A stretch of DNA of 8,579 bases from Phycisphaerae bacterium (lineage in GTDB: Bacteria; Planctomycetota; Phycisphaerae; UBA1845). Both the position numbers and the translations under genes were made by a program. Shown here piece by piece: positions 1 to 6,632 of this stretch; position 1 is the first letter of the stretch, and the number at the start of each line of letters is the position of its first letter. The notes below the pieces were generated by a model. It worked only from the letters and a program-made list of their open reading frames with translations, did not search any database and was not told the DNA's origin. The stretch covers positions 1 to 8,579 of the forward strand of contig BQJS01000203.1 in assembly GCA_021604825.1 (NCBI GenBank), given 5' to 3'.

Positions 1-1095
1 GAAGCTTTCGATCATCAACCGCTCAACAAACGGAAACGCCACCAGCGACATGCCCAGCGCTCGGCAATAAATGTCCAATCGGTCGGCTGTCTCGGGATCG
101 GGTAGCGCGGAACCCACCACCCGAACGCCGTCAGCCGCCAATTCTTCCAGCGGGGGCGTCATTTCGGAAGCTGGTTTTGGAAAGACGCATTCGGACGGGG
201 CGACGGCAATCTTGACTTCTCCGAGTTCGTCGCGCTCGGGGACGATCGGATCATACGCCGAAAAAATTCGCCGCATCGACCATCGTGGTATGTCGATGGC
301 ATTTGGTTTCTTCAGTGATATCTCAGCCGTGATGATCGCGGGCTCGTCCGGTGGGGCGGTCGCGACGTGTTCGCCATCGGCATTTACGATCTGACTCATT
401 CCGCAGTAAGGCGTTTCGTCTTCTACGCCGCATTTGTTTGCGGCCACAAAGGCAACACCGCATTCTTTCGCCCGACCTCGAATCATGAAGTCGGCTTGGG
501 CGTTGCGAAACGTGCCGGCATCTTTGGCGACATTGACCCAGCACGTTGGGACGGCGATGAGTTCAGCCCCTTGATGGGCGAGTCCGGTTGCGATTTCCGG
601 CGCTCGCCCATCGGCGCAGATCATAATGCCCATCTTGCCCAGCGGCGTGTCGATTGGTTTCAACTCTTCGCCGGGTTTGAAGTAATCGTTGTCTTTGCCC
701 CAGAGGAATGATTTGGCGTAGCGGCCACACTCCTTGCCTTTGGCGTCGATGATGACCGCCGCATTGCGGAGCTGTTTGCGATCATCGTCCACAAATCCGC
801 AGACGATTTGAATCTTGTGCTCTTTCGCCCATGTCGCGAGCTTCTTGACGAAAGCCTTCGACTTGAGAACTTTCGCCGATCGGTAGGCTTCTTCGCTACC
901 GATCAGATACGCCGGATAGGCGCATTCGGGCAAAACCACCAAGTCGGCGCCGGCAGCCGCAGCATCGACGATGACTTTTTCGATTTCGACCAGCGCGGAG
1001 TCGGCTTGATCAAGCGTATGCGCGGCGAGTTGGGCGGCAGCGACGGTGAGGTTGCGGCGTTTTCCAGTTGAGGTGGATTCTTTGGACTTCGACAT
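1..1095 (-). CDS. Nitrilase-superfamily carbon-nitrogen hydrolase (5' part, runs off the left edge)
   Basis: The minus-strand frame is open from the ATG at 1095-1093 to the window edge: 365 codons with no stop. Enzymes of this superfamily cleave non-peptide C-N bonds (amides, N-carbamoyl compounds, nitriles) with a Glu-Lys-Cys triad. All three are visible: Glu57 in VVLPECAYP, Lys128 in GRYAKSFLW and Cys160 in MICADGRAPE. A family-typical strand follows (GRAKECGVAFVAANKCG, about 207-223), then GMSQIVNADGEHV. The usual CYDxRFPE is CADGRAPE here, so the substrate cannot be assigned; carbamoylputrescine- or ureidopropionate-type amidases are only relatives. One domain of about 270-290 residues is the norm, yet this chain continues past residue 290 into a segment that looks like a degenerate second copy. 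No signal peptide is seen, so it is probably cytosolic. The start is the only in-frame choice, since a TAG lies five codons upstream, and it lacks a Shine-Dalgarno sequence. It is divergent from the dnaJ-like gene. Confidence 0.9.
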   Translation of the reverse strand, partial: MSKSKESTSTGKRRNLTVAAAQLAAHTLDQADSALVEIEKVIVDAAAAGADLVVLPECAYPAYLIGSEEAYRSAKVLKSKAFVKKLATWAKEHKIQIVCGFVDDDRKQLRNAAVIIDAKGKECGRYAKSFLWGKDNDYFKPGEELKPIDTPLGKMGIMICADGRAPEIATGLAHQGAELIAVPTCWVNVAKDAGTFRNAQADFMIRGRAKECGVAFVAANKCGVEDETPYCGMSQIVNADGEHVATAPPDEPAIITAEISLKKPNAIDIPRWSMRRIFSAYDPIVPERDELGEVKIAVAPSECVFPKPASEMTPPLEELAADGVRVVGSALPDPETADRLDIYCRALGMSLVAFPFVERLMIESF

Positions 1096-1104
1096 GGTCG
1101 CGAC

Positions 1105-1133
1105 ATACTAGATGGGTGTGGCTTGCTTTTCAA
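1105..1133 (-). promoter_or_regulatory. Candidate sigma70-like promoter for the nitrilase-family gene
   Basis: Read on the minus strand there is a TTGAAA box (1133-1128), a 17-bp spacer and TAGTAT (1110-1105). These match the bacterial consensus at 5/6 and 4/6 positions. A start site about 7 bases further on would fall near 1098, only a few bases before the ATG at 1095. The transcript would then be almost leaderless, which agrees with the lack of a ribosome binding site. The promoter model is the general bacterial one and the function is inferred. Confidence 0.45.
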
Positions 1134-1155
1134 TACCGCTGGGCGACTCTATAAT
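1127..1155 (+). promoter_or_regulatory. Candidate sigma70-like promoter for the dnaJ-like operon
   Basis: A perfect -10 hexamer TATAAT lies at 1150-1155. It is preceded at a 17-bp spacing by TTTTCA (1127-1132), which matches 4 of 6 positions of the -35 consensus. The predicted start near 1162 gives a leader of about 84 bases to the ATG at 1246. Its -35 box shares five bases with the -35 of the opposing promoter. No CIRCE element (the HrcA operator common upstream of heat-shock genes) is visible nearby. Confidence 0.5.
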
Positions 1156-1245
1156 TGATCGGTTGAATGCACCATTGAATGATAATCTCAACGCTTCCGC
1201 GTCGTCGTTGGCGACATTGATGGGGCGTCCACAAGAATAGGCGAT

Positions 1246-2193
1246 ATGAGCAAGCGCGACATTTACGAAATCCTAGGCGTTGACCGGAAGGCGTCGGACG
1301 CCGAGATCAAGAAAGCCTATCGCAAGCTCGCCAAGGAACACCATCCCGACCGCAATCGCGGGGATGCGTCTGCTGAGGCCAAGTTCAAAGAGGTCCAGCA
1401 TGCCTATTCCGTCTTGAGCGATAAAGAGAAACGTGCCCAATACGACCAATTCGGCGAGATTGGGGTCGGCGAATTCCAAACCAATCCGCACGGTCAGAAG
1501 GTCTACACCTGGGGCACCGATGGGTCGCAGATCGATGCCGACGATCTCGACAGCCTGTTCGGTGCGTTTCGCTCGGGTGGGAATCCATTTGAAAGTATTT
1601 TTGGCGGTCGTCGTGGACGTCAGCAACGTCGCGCCCAAGCCGGTGCCGATCTTCGTCGCACCATCAATCTCAGTTTCGAGCAAGCGGTCAAGGGAGCTGA
1701 GATCGAAGTCGATATGCAGCTGAACGATCCGTCGATAGGCCGCCGCGAGACGCTTAAAGTCAAAGTGCCTTCGGGCGTTGAAGACGGTCAGCAGATTCGC
1801 CTCAAAGGTCGCGGTGGGGCAGGGAGCAATGGAGGGCCACGCGGCGACTTGTTTTTCATCTGTCGCGTCAGAGCGCATCCGGTGTTTCGACGGATGGGAC
1901 GCGATATTTACGCCGACGTGCATGTCGATCTAGCGCAGGCGGTCTTGGGAGCCAAGGTGGACGTGAAGACGTTGGACGGCGAAGTGACCCTGACGATCCC
2001 AGCCGGAACGTCGAGCGGTGCGAAGATGCGCCTGCGCGGTCGCGGCGTGCCAGCCAGCAGTTCATCGCCAGCCGGTGACTTAATTGCCAATATTCAAGTC
2101 GATGTACCTGCGTCACCCAGCGACGAGCAGAAAGAGTTGATGCGGCAATTCGCGGCGACGCTTTCTGATCCAAAGGTCGAACAACAATCGTGA
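1246..2193 (+). CDS. DnaJ/CbpA-type Hsp40 co-chaperone without zinc finger
   Basis: This 315-aa class II J-domain protein should deliver unfolded clients to DnaK (Hsp70) and stimulate its ATPase in the cytosol. The J domain spans about residues 4-69, with the DnaK-triggering HPD tripeptide at 33-35 in EHHPDRN and the usual helix IV end [10 protein letters not shown] short Gly/Phe-rich linker follows (about 103-125, [18 protein letters not shown]). Two beta-sandwich substrate-binding domains come next (about 135-213 and 214-290, with the family motifs [17 protein letters not shown] and [17 protein letters not shown]), then a short helix typical of the dimerisation end. The CxxCxGxG zinc-finger repeats of true DnaJ are absent and there is only one cysteine, so CbpA-like is the better name. 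The ATG has only a weak AGG just upstream. The gene is the first of an overlapping three-gene run; neither dnaK nor grpE is in the window. Confidence 0.93.
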   Translation: MSKRDIYEILGVDRKASDAEIKKAYRKLAKEHHPDRNRGDASAEAKFKEVQHAYSVLSDKEKRAQYDQFGEIGVGEFQTNPHGQKVYTWGTDGSQIDADDLDSLFGAFRSGGNPFESIFGGRRGRQQRRAQAGADLRRTINLSFEQAVKGAEIEVDMQLNDPSIGRRETLKVKVPSGVEDGQQIRLKGRGGAGSNGGPRGDLFFICRVRAHPVFRRMGRDIYADVHVDLAQAVLGAKVDVKTLDGEVTLTIPAGTSSGAKMRLRGRGVPASSSSPAGDLIANIQVDVPASPSDEQKELMRQFAATLSDPKVEQQS

Positions 2194-2558
2194 GGTTCCT
2201 TCACGCGAATTTGATCAACCGAAAGAAATTGCGAAGTGTCCACGCGTGGATGTGCGTCGCTGTATTGGGTGGTATGTTTCTGCACCCAGTCGTGGTGTTT
2301 GCGCAGGAATCGACAAGCGCGACCGATCCCAAGAATCGCCCCATCGCTGGTTATGCCATGTTGATGATGATCTTGTTGCTGATGATCGTCGTCCTGGTAT
2401 TTGGGTGGTTCATCATGCGGTCATTTCAACGTTCGCGAAAGCGGATGAGCCGATCGCGTCCCGAAGCAACGGATGCAACCGACGTCTGGGCGATGCACAA
2501 GCTGCCTGAAGATGACGACCCCGATAATTTGGACGACGGTGCCGACGATGATGACTGA
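2190..2558 (+). CDS. Small signal-peptide and single-span membrane protein with acidic tail, function unknown
   Basis: I do not recognise this 122-aa protein. Its GTG start overlaps the stop of the dnaJ-like gene (GTGA), which suggests translational coupling. The N-terminus looks like a Sec signal peptide: basic n-region (RKKLR, 11-15), hydrophobic core (about 19-37) and a plausible cleavage site VFA|QE after residue 38. A short polar stretch (39-53) precedes a strong membrane span (about 54-76, rich in Met, Leu, Ile and Val), then a very basic segment ([10 protein letters not shown], 81-90). The protein ends in an acidic tail (107-122, mostly Asp). By the positive-inside rule the basic and acidic parts should be cytoplasmic, with a small external N-terminus. 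A later ATG at 2250 would remove the basic n-region and is less attractive. The neat fit between two real genes and the signal peptide/span architecture argue that it is real. Confidence 0.75.
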   Translation: MRFLHANLINRKKLRSVHAWMCVAVLGGMFLHPVVVFAQESTSATDPKNRPIAGYAMLMMILLLMIVVLVFGWFIMRSFQRSRKRMSRSRPEATDATDVWAMHKLPEDDDPDNLDDGADDDD

Positions 2559-3297
2559 TGCAGATCACAACGATGCACCGGTTGCATTGGTGACGGGCGG
2601 GGCGATTCGTGTCGGACGGGGCATTGCGGTTGCACTGGCGGATGCTGGCTACGATGTCTTGATTCACTATCGCAAGTCGGAGGCTGACGTCGAGAAAACG
2701 AGGGCCGAGATTGAATCAAGTGGGCGGCGGTGCGCGACGATCCAAGGCGACCTACTCGATGATGATACGCCGGTAAGATTGATCTATGGCGCGAAACAGG
2801 CATTCGGTCGGCTCGATATATTAGTCAACAATGCTTCCCTATTTGAACCCGATCCGGCTGACGCGTTTACCTCGGAACACTGGCGGCGAATGATGCAGAT
2901 CAACGCGATTGCACCTGCCGCTCTGATCGAATCTGCAACACCCCTTCTCGAGGCGTCCAATACCGGGCAGGTGATCAATCTCTGCGACATTTCCGCCGAT
3001 CGCCCTTGGCCAACTCATCGCGCTTACTGTGCATCCAAAGCCGCCCTCGCCAACCTGACCGTCTCCTATGCCCGACGGTTGGCACCGAGCATTCGGGTCA
3101 ACGGTGTCGCTCCAGGGATCGCCATCTTCCCCGACGATTACGACGAGCCGACCCGGCAGCGGTTGGTTGCCAAGGTTCCACTGCGCCGCGAAGGCACGGT
3201 TGAGGACATCGCCCAAGCTGTGAGGTTTCTCGCGGAACGTGGCGATTACATCACCGGTCAAATCCTTCGTGTGGATGGCGGCCGAAGCATCGTCTGA
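2551..3297 (+). CDS. Pteridine reductase-like short-chain dehydrogenase (FolM/PTR1 type)
   Basis: This 248-aa Rossmann-fold oxidoreductase probably reduces dihydropterins or dihydrofolate with NADPH, as E. coli FolM (dihydromonapterin reductase) and protozoan PTR1 do. The nucleotide-binding loop TGGAIRVGRGIA (15-26) has the Arg typical of NADPH-using pteridine reductases, and the NNAS motif is at 93-96. The catalytic YxxxK is Tyr159/Lys163. The usual SDR serine is replaced by Asp146, 13 residues before the tyrosine, the spacing of Asp181/Tyr194 in PTR1 and also that of FolM. The motif VAPGIAIFPDDYD resembles the FolM loop, and the C-terminus carries YITGQILRVDGG. The start overlaps the membrane-protein gene by 8 bases; ATGs at 2548 and 2551 are both possible, and there is no clear Shine-Dalgarno, so coupling is likely. 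Extending upstream would add non-family residues. A generic 3-oxoacyl reductase-like SDR is the alternative, but the Asp makes it less likely. Confidence 0.82.
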   Translation: MTDADHNDAPVALVTGGAIRVGRGIAVALADAGYDVLIHYRKSEADVEKTRAEIESSGRRCATIQGDLLDDDTPVRLIYGAKQAFGRLDILVNNASLFEPDPADAFTSEHWRRMMQINAIAPAALIESATPLLEASNTGQVINLCDISADRPWPTHRAYCASKAALANLTVSYARRLAPSIRVNGVAPGIAIFPDDYDEPTRQRLVAKVPLRREGTVEDIAQAVRFLAERGDYITGQILRVDGGRSIV

Positions 3298-3324
3298 CCC
3301 CTTCTGGTTCGATTGCTCGCCATG

Positions 3325-3355
3325 CGGTTGCGTGATAGGATTCACGCGCAAGCCG
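3325..3355 (+). other. Imperfect 11-bp hairpin between the folM-like gene and lysS
   Basis: The left arm CGGTTGCGTGA (3325-3335) pairs with the right arm at 3342-3355 (TCACGC, bulged G, CAA, bulged G, CCG) around a TAGGAT loop. The central six pairs (3330-3335 with 3342-3347) are uninterrupted. No U-tract follows, so it is not a standard intrinsic terminator. It could be an operator, an RNA structure in the lysS leader or a 3'-end stabiliser. The pairing is seen directly; the role is not known. Confidence 0.45.
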
Positions 3356-3443
3356 GTCTGATTCAATCCAGCTGGCCAAAGGGTTGTCCCGCCCGTCGCG
3401 TGAGCTTGCCCGGCGTACTTTTCTGATTTCCAAAACCGCTTTC

Positions 3444-3447
3444 GGAG
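3444..3447 (+). promoter_or_regulatory. Ribosome binding site that places the lysS start at GTG 3459
   Basis: GGAG lies 11 bases before GTG 3459. The other in-frame GTG, at 3450, is only two bases after it and therefore too close. The choice also begins the protein where LysRS proteins normally begin, a few residues before KFVQERRAKVEK. Confidence 0.5.
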
Positions 3448-3458
3448 TTGTGCTGGCT

Positions 3459-4982
3459 GTGGAGAACGAAAACAAGTTTGTACAGGAACGCCGAGCCAAG
3501 GTGGAGAAAATCCGCGGGCTTGACGTCGACCCCTATGGCGGACGATTCCCTGATGTCGAGCACGTTTCCGATGTGAGGGGGCGTGCTGAAGCGCTAGGGT
3601 TCGACAGCGGCGAGTCGAACGAGGACGAGACCGCGCGGGTGGCTGGGCGGATCGTGCTCCAGCGAGTCATGGGGAACTTGGTTTTCCTTACGATTCGTGA
3701 CGGCAGCGGCGATATTCAGGTCGCGCTCTCCAAACGGGCCGTCAAGGAACAGTGGCCGGTGATCAAGACGTTCGATCTTGGCGACATCATCGGGATGGAC
3801 GGCTACCTTGGTAAGACCAAGACCGGTGAGATCACCGTCTGGGGGAGCAGCGTTGTATTGTTATGCAAGGCATTGCACCCACCGCCCGAAAAATGGCACG
3901 GTCTGACCGATGTCGAAATGCGCTATCGCCAGCGCTACGTTGATTTGTTCACCAATCCCGACGTCCGCGAAGTTTTCAAAGCCCGCAGCAAGATCATCCA
4001 ATCGGTCCGCGATTATCTGGTGGGGCTGGAATACCTCGAAGTCGAAACGCCGGTGTTGCAGCCGATCTATGGCGGGGCAGCGGCTCGGCCTTTCACGACG
4101 CACCACAACACGCTCGATCTGGAGTTGTTTCTGCGCATCAGCCCGGAGCTTTATTTGAAGCGGTTGTTGGTCGGTGGGATGGAGCGGGTGTTCGAGTTTT
4201 CGCGCAACTTCCGCAACGAGGGGATCAGCACGCAGCACAATCCGGAGTTCACGCTGCTGGAATTGTACGAGGCGTATGGCGATTACTTCGTGATGATGCA
4301 GCGGGTCGAGGAGATGGTGGCCGCAGCGATTGAGGATCTTGACGATCAGTTCACCCGCAAGTTCCGTGACGTTGAACTCGATTTCAGTCTTCCGTGGAGT
4401 CGTCAGAAATATTTGGATCTCTTGCGCGAACACGCTGGTGTATCGATGGATGATATGGCCGGCGTGCGGGCCAAGGCGACCGAACTTGGCATCAAGCACG
4501 AAGGCAAGGACGATGCTGTCGTTGTCAACGATGTGTTTGAGGAAACCGTTGAACCGCATCTGGTTCAACCCACGTTTGTATACGACTACCCAGCCGCCCT
4601 GTGTCCGCTGACTCGCCGACACCCGGACGATGCAAACATCGCTCTGCGCTTTGAGGCGTATGTTGCGGGGATGGAACTGGGCAATGCCTATACTGAGTTG
4701 AATGACCCCGACGTGCAGCACGACAATCTCAAGCAGCAGCTCTCCGGTGAGGATGAGACGATGGCTGTGATGGATGATGATTTCGTGCTGGCATTGCAGT
4801 ACGGAATGCCGCCGGCGGGCGGACTCGGCGTGGGGATTGATCGGTTGGTGATGCTGCTGACAGACAGTTCCAGCATTCGCGATGTGATCCTGTTCCCGCT
4901 TCAGCGAAGGGCTGCGGTTCAAGCAGAGTCGAGTGCATCAGATGCCGAATCGACAGAAGCCGCAACAGTCAAGGATGAATAG
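3459..4982 (+). CDS. lysS: Lysyl-tRNA synthetase, class II
   Basis: This cytosolic enzyme charges tRNA-Lys with lysine using ATP. From the GTG start it has 507 residues, close to the usual 490-510. The N-terminal part opens with KFVQERRAKVEKIRGLDVDPYGGRF, given here in pieces: KFVQERRAKVEK (6-17) and DPYGGRF (24-30). The OB-fold anticodon-binding domain follows (about 60-135, VAGRIVLQRVMGNLVFLTIRD split at 61-81). The class II catalytic core is complete. Motif 1 is EVETPVLQPIYGGAAARPF (194-212). Motif 2 runs from FEFSRNFRNEGIS to HNPEFTLLELY with Arg252 and Glu254. The lysine/ATP pocket segment is GMELGNAYTELNDP (404-417), and motif 3 is GLGVGIDRLVMLLTDS with Arg462. After the core the last 22-25 residues are a low-complexity Ala/Ser/Glu tail, probably disordered. 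It lies 161 bp after the folM-like gene, so it may have its own promoter, but I see no convincing one. Confidence 0.97.
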   Translation: MENENKFVQERRAKVEKIRGLDVDPYGGRFPDVEHVSDVRGRAEALGFDSGESNEDETARVAGRIVLQRVMGNLVFLTIRDGSGDIQVALSKRAVKEQWPVIKTFDLGDIIGMDGYLGKTKTGEITVWGSSVVLLCKALHPPPEKWHGLTDVEMRYRQRYVDLFTNPDVREVFKARSKIIQSVRDYLVGLEYLEVETPVLQPIYGGAAARPFTTHHNTLDLELFLRISPELYLKRLLVGGMERVFEFSRNFRNEGISTQHNPEFTLLELYEAYGDYFVMMQRVEEMVAAAIEDLDDQFTRKFRDVELDFSLPWSRQKYLDLLREHAGVSMDDMAGVRAKATELGIKHEGKDDAVVVNDVFEETVEPHLVQPTFVYDYPAALCPLTRRHPDDANIALRFEAYVAGMELGNAYTELNDPDVQHDNLKQQLSGEDETMAVMDDDFVLALQYGMPPAGGLGVGIDRLVMLLTDSSSIRDVILFPLQRRAAVQAESSASDAESTEAATVKDE

Positions 4983-5052
4983 GGCGGCGCAAGGATAGTG
5001 TCACGATACGGCACTACCAAGAGCGGCCCCAAACCACACGAGACGGACACTC

Positions 5053-6615
5053 ATGTATAAGCTTTTCCTGACCTTCCGATACTTAATCAGCAAGTGGGTG
5101 GCGGTCTTTTCAATTCTGAGTGTGTGGTTGTGCGTGGCGATGGTGCTGATTGTTTTCAGCGTCATGGATGGGTTCCTCGACAATATTAAGCAGCACTCCC
5201 GCGGGTTACTGGGCGATATCATCATCGATAGCTCGACGTTACAAGGCTTTCCGTATTACGAAGAATTCGGAGCGTTCTTGAAAGAGCGGATGCCTGAAGA
5301 GATCGATGTCGTAACACCAGTGATTTATAGCTATGGCATCATGCGCGATCCGATTTCGAAATTCACCAAGCCGGTGCGCATCGTTGCCATCGATTTTGAA
5401 TCATACTGCCAAGTCAATAGTTTCCACGACAGTCTTTACTACGAGAGGTACTATCCCGACACCACTTCGTTGGGGTTGGTGCAAGTCCCTGTGGCAGGAG
5501 TGAATTCCAAAGACCAGCCGGTACTTCCTGAGTTTCTTGAGAAAGCCCACGAGCGATACAAGAAAGATCGTGATAAACGCGTCGTTGATGAGACCGATTT
5601 CACCGAACCCAAATACGATTCACCACACGGTGTCGGTTACTTCTTCCAAGATTATGGGCCGCCAACGGTTGCAGGTGATCCTTTACCCGGGGTCATCATC
5701 GGGACAGACGTTGCCTATACTCGCGACGAGAAGGGACACTACGAGCGAGGATTTGAGCGTGGGGCTGAAATAATCCTGACGATATTGCCGCTAACCTCCG
5801 GCGGAAACATTGCTGAAAACCCAATACCAGTTGCGATGCGCAACATCGACGACTCACGCACCAAGGTGTACGAAATCGACAAGATCTGTGTATACGTGGA
5901 TTTCAAACTGTTCCAAAAGTACCTCAGCATGGGGGCGCTTGAACGCGTTGACGGTTCCTTTACACAGCCGCGTGCTTCGCAATTGCTGGTGAGTTTGACC
6001 GACGGCCAGGACTACACCGCCGCCAAACCCCGTATCGAAAAAATCTGGATGGAATTCTTGCAGTCGATGGTTGGCAAGGTCACGCCAAACGATTGGAGAT
6101 TGATTGAGCGGGTTGGGGTGGATACGTGGGAGACGAGGCAAGAGGCGTTTATTCAAGCCGTCGAGAAGGAAAAGGTCTTGGTCACAATTCTTTTTGCGAT
6201 CATCAGCATTGTCGCGATCGTACTCATTGGCGTGGTGTTCTACATGATCGTTCTGCAGAAGACCCGCGACATCGGTATCATCAAGAGTCTCGGCGCGACG
6301 TCGGCGGGTGTGGCCATGATCTTTATCATGTACGGTGCGATCATCGGTGTGATCGGTGGCATCCTTGGTATTTTGACTGGCACGACTGTGGTCGCGAACA
6401 TCAATGAAATCCAGGCGTGGCTGGCGTCATTCGACAAAAGCCTCCAGGTTTGGTCGCCGGAGGTTTACACCTTCGATCGCATTCCCAGCGTAGTCAAACC
6501 GTCCGTGATCATTTCGGTGTTCTTTATGGCCGTCGTGACTTCGACGCTTGGGGCGCTGGTCCCCGCGATGAAAGCCGCGTGGGTCTGGCCGGTCAAGACG
6601 TTGCGTTACGAATAA
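5053..6615 (+). CDS. LolC/LolE-like ABC transporter permease (FtsX/MacB-type fold)
   Basis: This 520-aa inner-membrane permease probably extracts lipoproteins for delivery toward the outer membrane, powered by the ATPase encoded next. The N-terminus, MYKLFLTFRYLISK, is typical of the LolC/E family and supports the ATG. The first membrane span is about 15-38, leading into VMDGFLDNI. A large extracytoplasmic domain (about 42-373) separates it from three C-terminal spans (about 376-401, 419-446 and 482-505). Between spans 2 and 3 lies the cytoplasmic coupling segment QKTRDIGIIKSLGATSAG (402-419), the family's best-conserved stretch. E. coli LolC and LolE have about 400-415 residues, so this protein is roughly 110 longer, almost all in the extracytoplasmic domain. 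Only one permease is present, so a homodimer (LolF-like) or a partner elsewhere is needed. A MacB- or FtsX-like exporter of another substrate is the alternative. The ribosome site (GAGACGG near 5040) is weak. Confidence 0.83.
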   Translation: MYKLFLTFRYLISKWVAVFSILSVWLCVAMVLIVFSVMDGFLDNIKQHSRGLLGDIIIDSSTLQGFPYYEEFGAFLKERMPEEIDVVTPVIYSYGIMRDPISKFTKPVRIVAIDFESYCQVNSFHDSLYYERYYPDTTSLGLVQVPVAGVNSKDQPVLPEFLEKAHERYKKDRDKRVVDETDFTEPKYDSPHGVGYFFQDYGPPTVAGDPLPGVIIGTDVAYTRDEKGHYERGFERGAEIILTILPLTSGGNIAENPIPVAMRNIDDSRTKVYEIDKICVYVDFKLFQKYLSMGALERVDGSFTQPRASQLLVSLTDGQDYTAAKPRIEKIWMEFLQSMVGKVTPNDWRLIERVGVDTWETRQEAFIQAVEKEKVLVTILFAIISIVAIVLIGVVFYMIVLQKTRDIGIIKSLGATSAGVAMIFIMYGAIIGVIGGILGILTGTTVVANINEIQAWLASFDKSLQVWSPEVYTFDRIPSVVKPSVIISVFFMAVVTSTLGALVPAMKAAWVWPVKTLRYE

Positions 6616-6620
6616 GAACT

Positions 6621-6624
6621 GGAG
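6621..6624 (+). promoter_or_regulatory. Ribosome binding site that fixes a TTG start for the lolD-like gene
   Basis: GGAG lies 8 bases before TTG 6633 and just after the permease stop at 6615. No ATG or GTG is available in this frame before the Walker A motif except far upstream inside the permease gene, so TTG is the best start. Confidence 0.65.
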
Positions 6625-6632
6625 CCACTAAA

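Noticed and set aside
71..1071. Plus-strand open frames (71-394, 367-711, 808-1071) opposite the hydrolase
   Set aside because: The minus-strand frame carries the complete nitrilase triad, so these are shadows.
1273..1923. A 216-codon open frame antisense to the dnaJ-like gene
   Set aside because: It is opposite a conserved J-domain/CTD protein and shows no domain or start signal.
2473..2550. Upstream extension of the pteridine reductase to 2473
   Set aside because: It would lie inside the membrane-protein gene and add non-family residues before the Rossmann motif; ATG 2551 is preferred.
3358..3368. CTGATTCAATC shared between the lysS upstream gap and the end of ilvE (8416-8426)
   Set aside because: An 11-base match between two places in a window of this size is expected by chance; flanking similarity needs an indel.
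3384..3458. Upstream extension of lysS to a TTG at 3384
   Set aside because: The added 25 residues are not LysRS-like and there is no ribosome site; GTG 3459 fits the family N-terminus.
3298..3458. T-box or other amino acid riboswitch before lysS
   Set aside because: No T-box antiterminator motif or specifier-loop architecture is visible, only one simple hairpin.
3861..4922. A 353-codon open frame antisense to lysS
   Set aside because: It lies entirely opposite a fully conserved lysyl-tRNA synthetase, its translation has no recognisable domain, and codon bias of the sense gene readily creates such frames.
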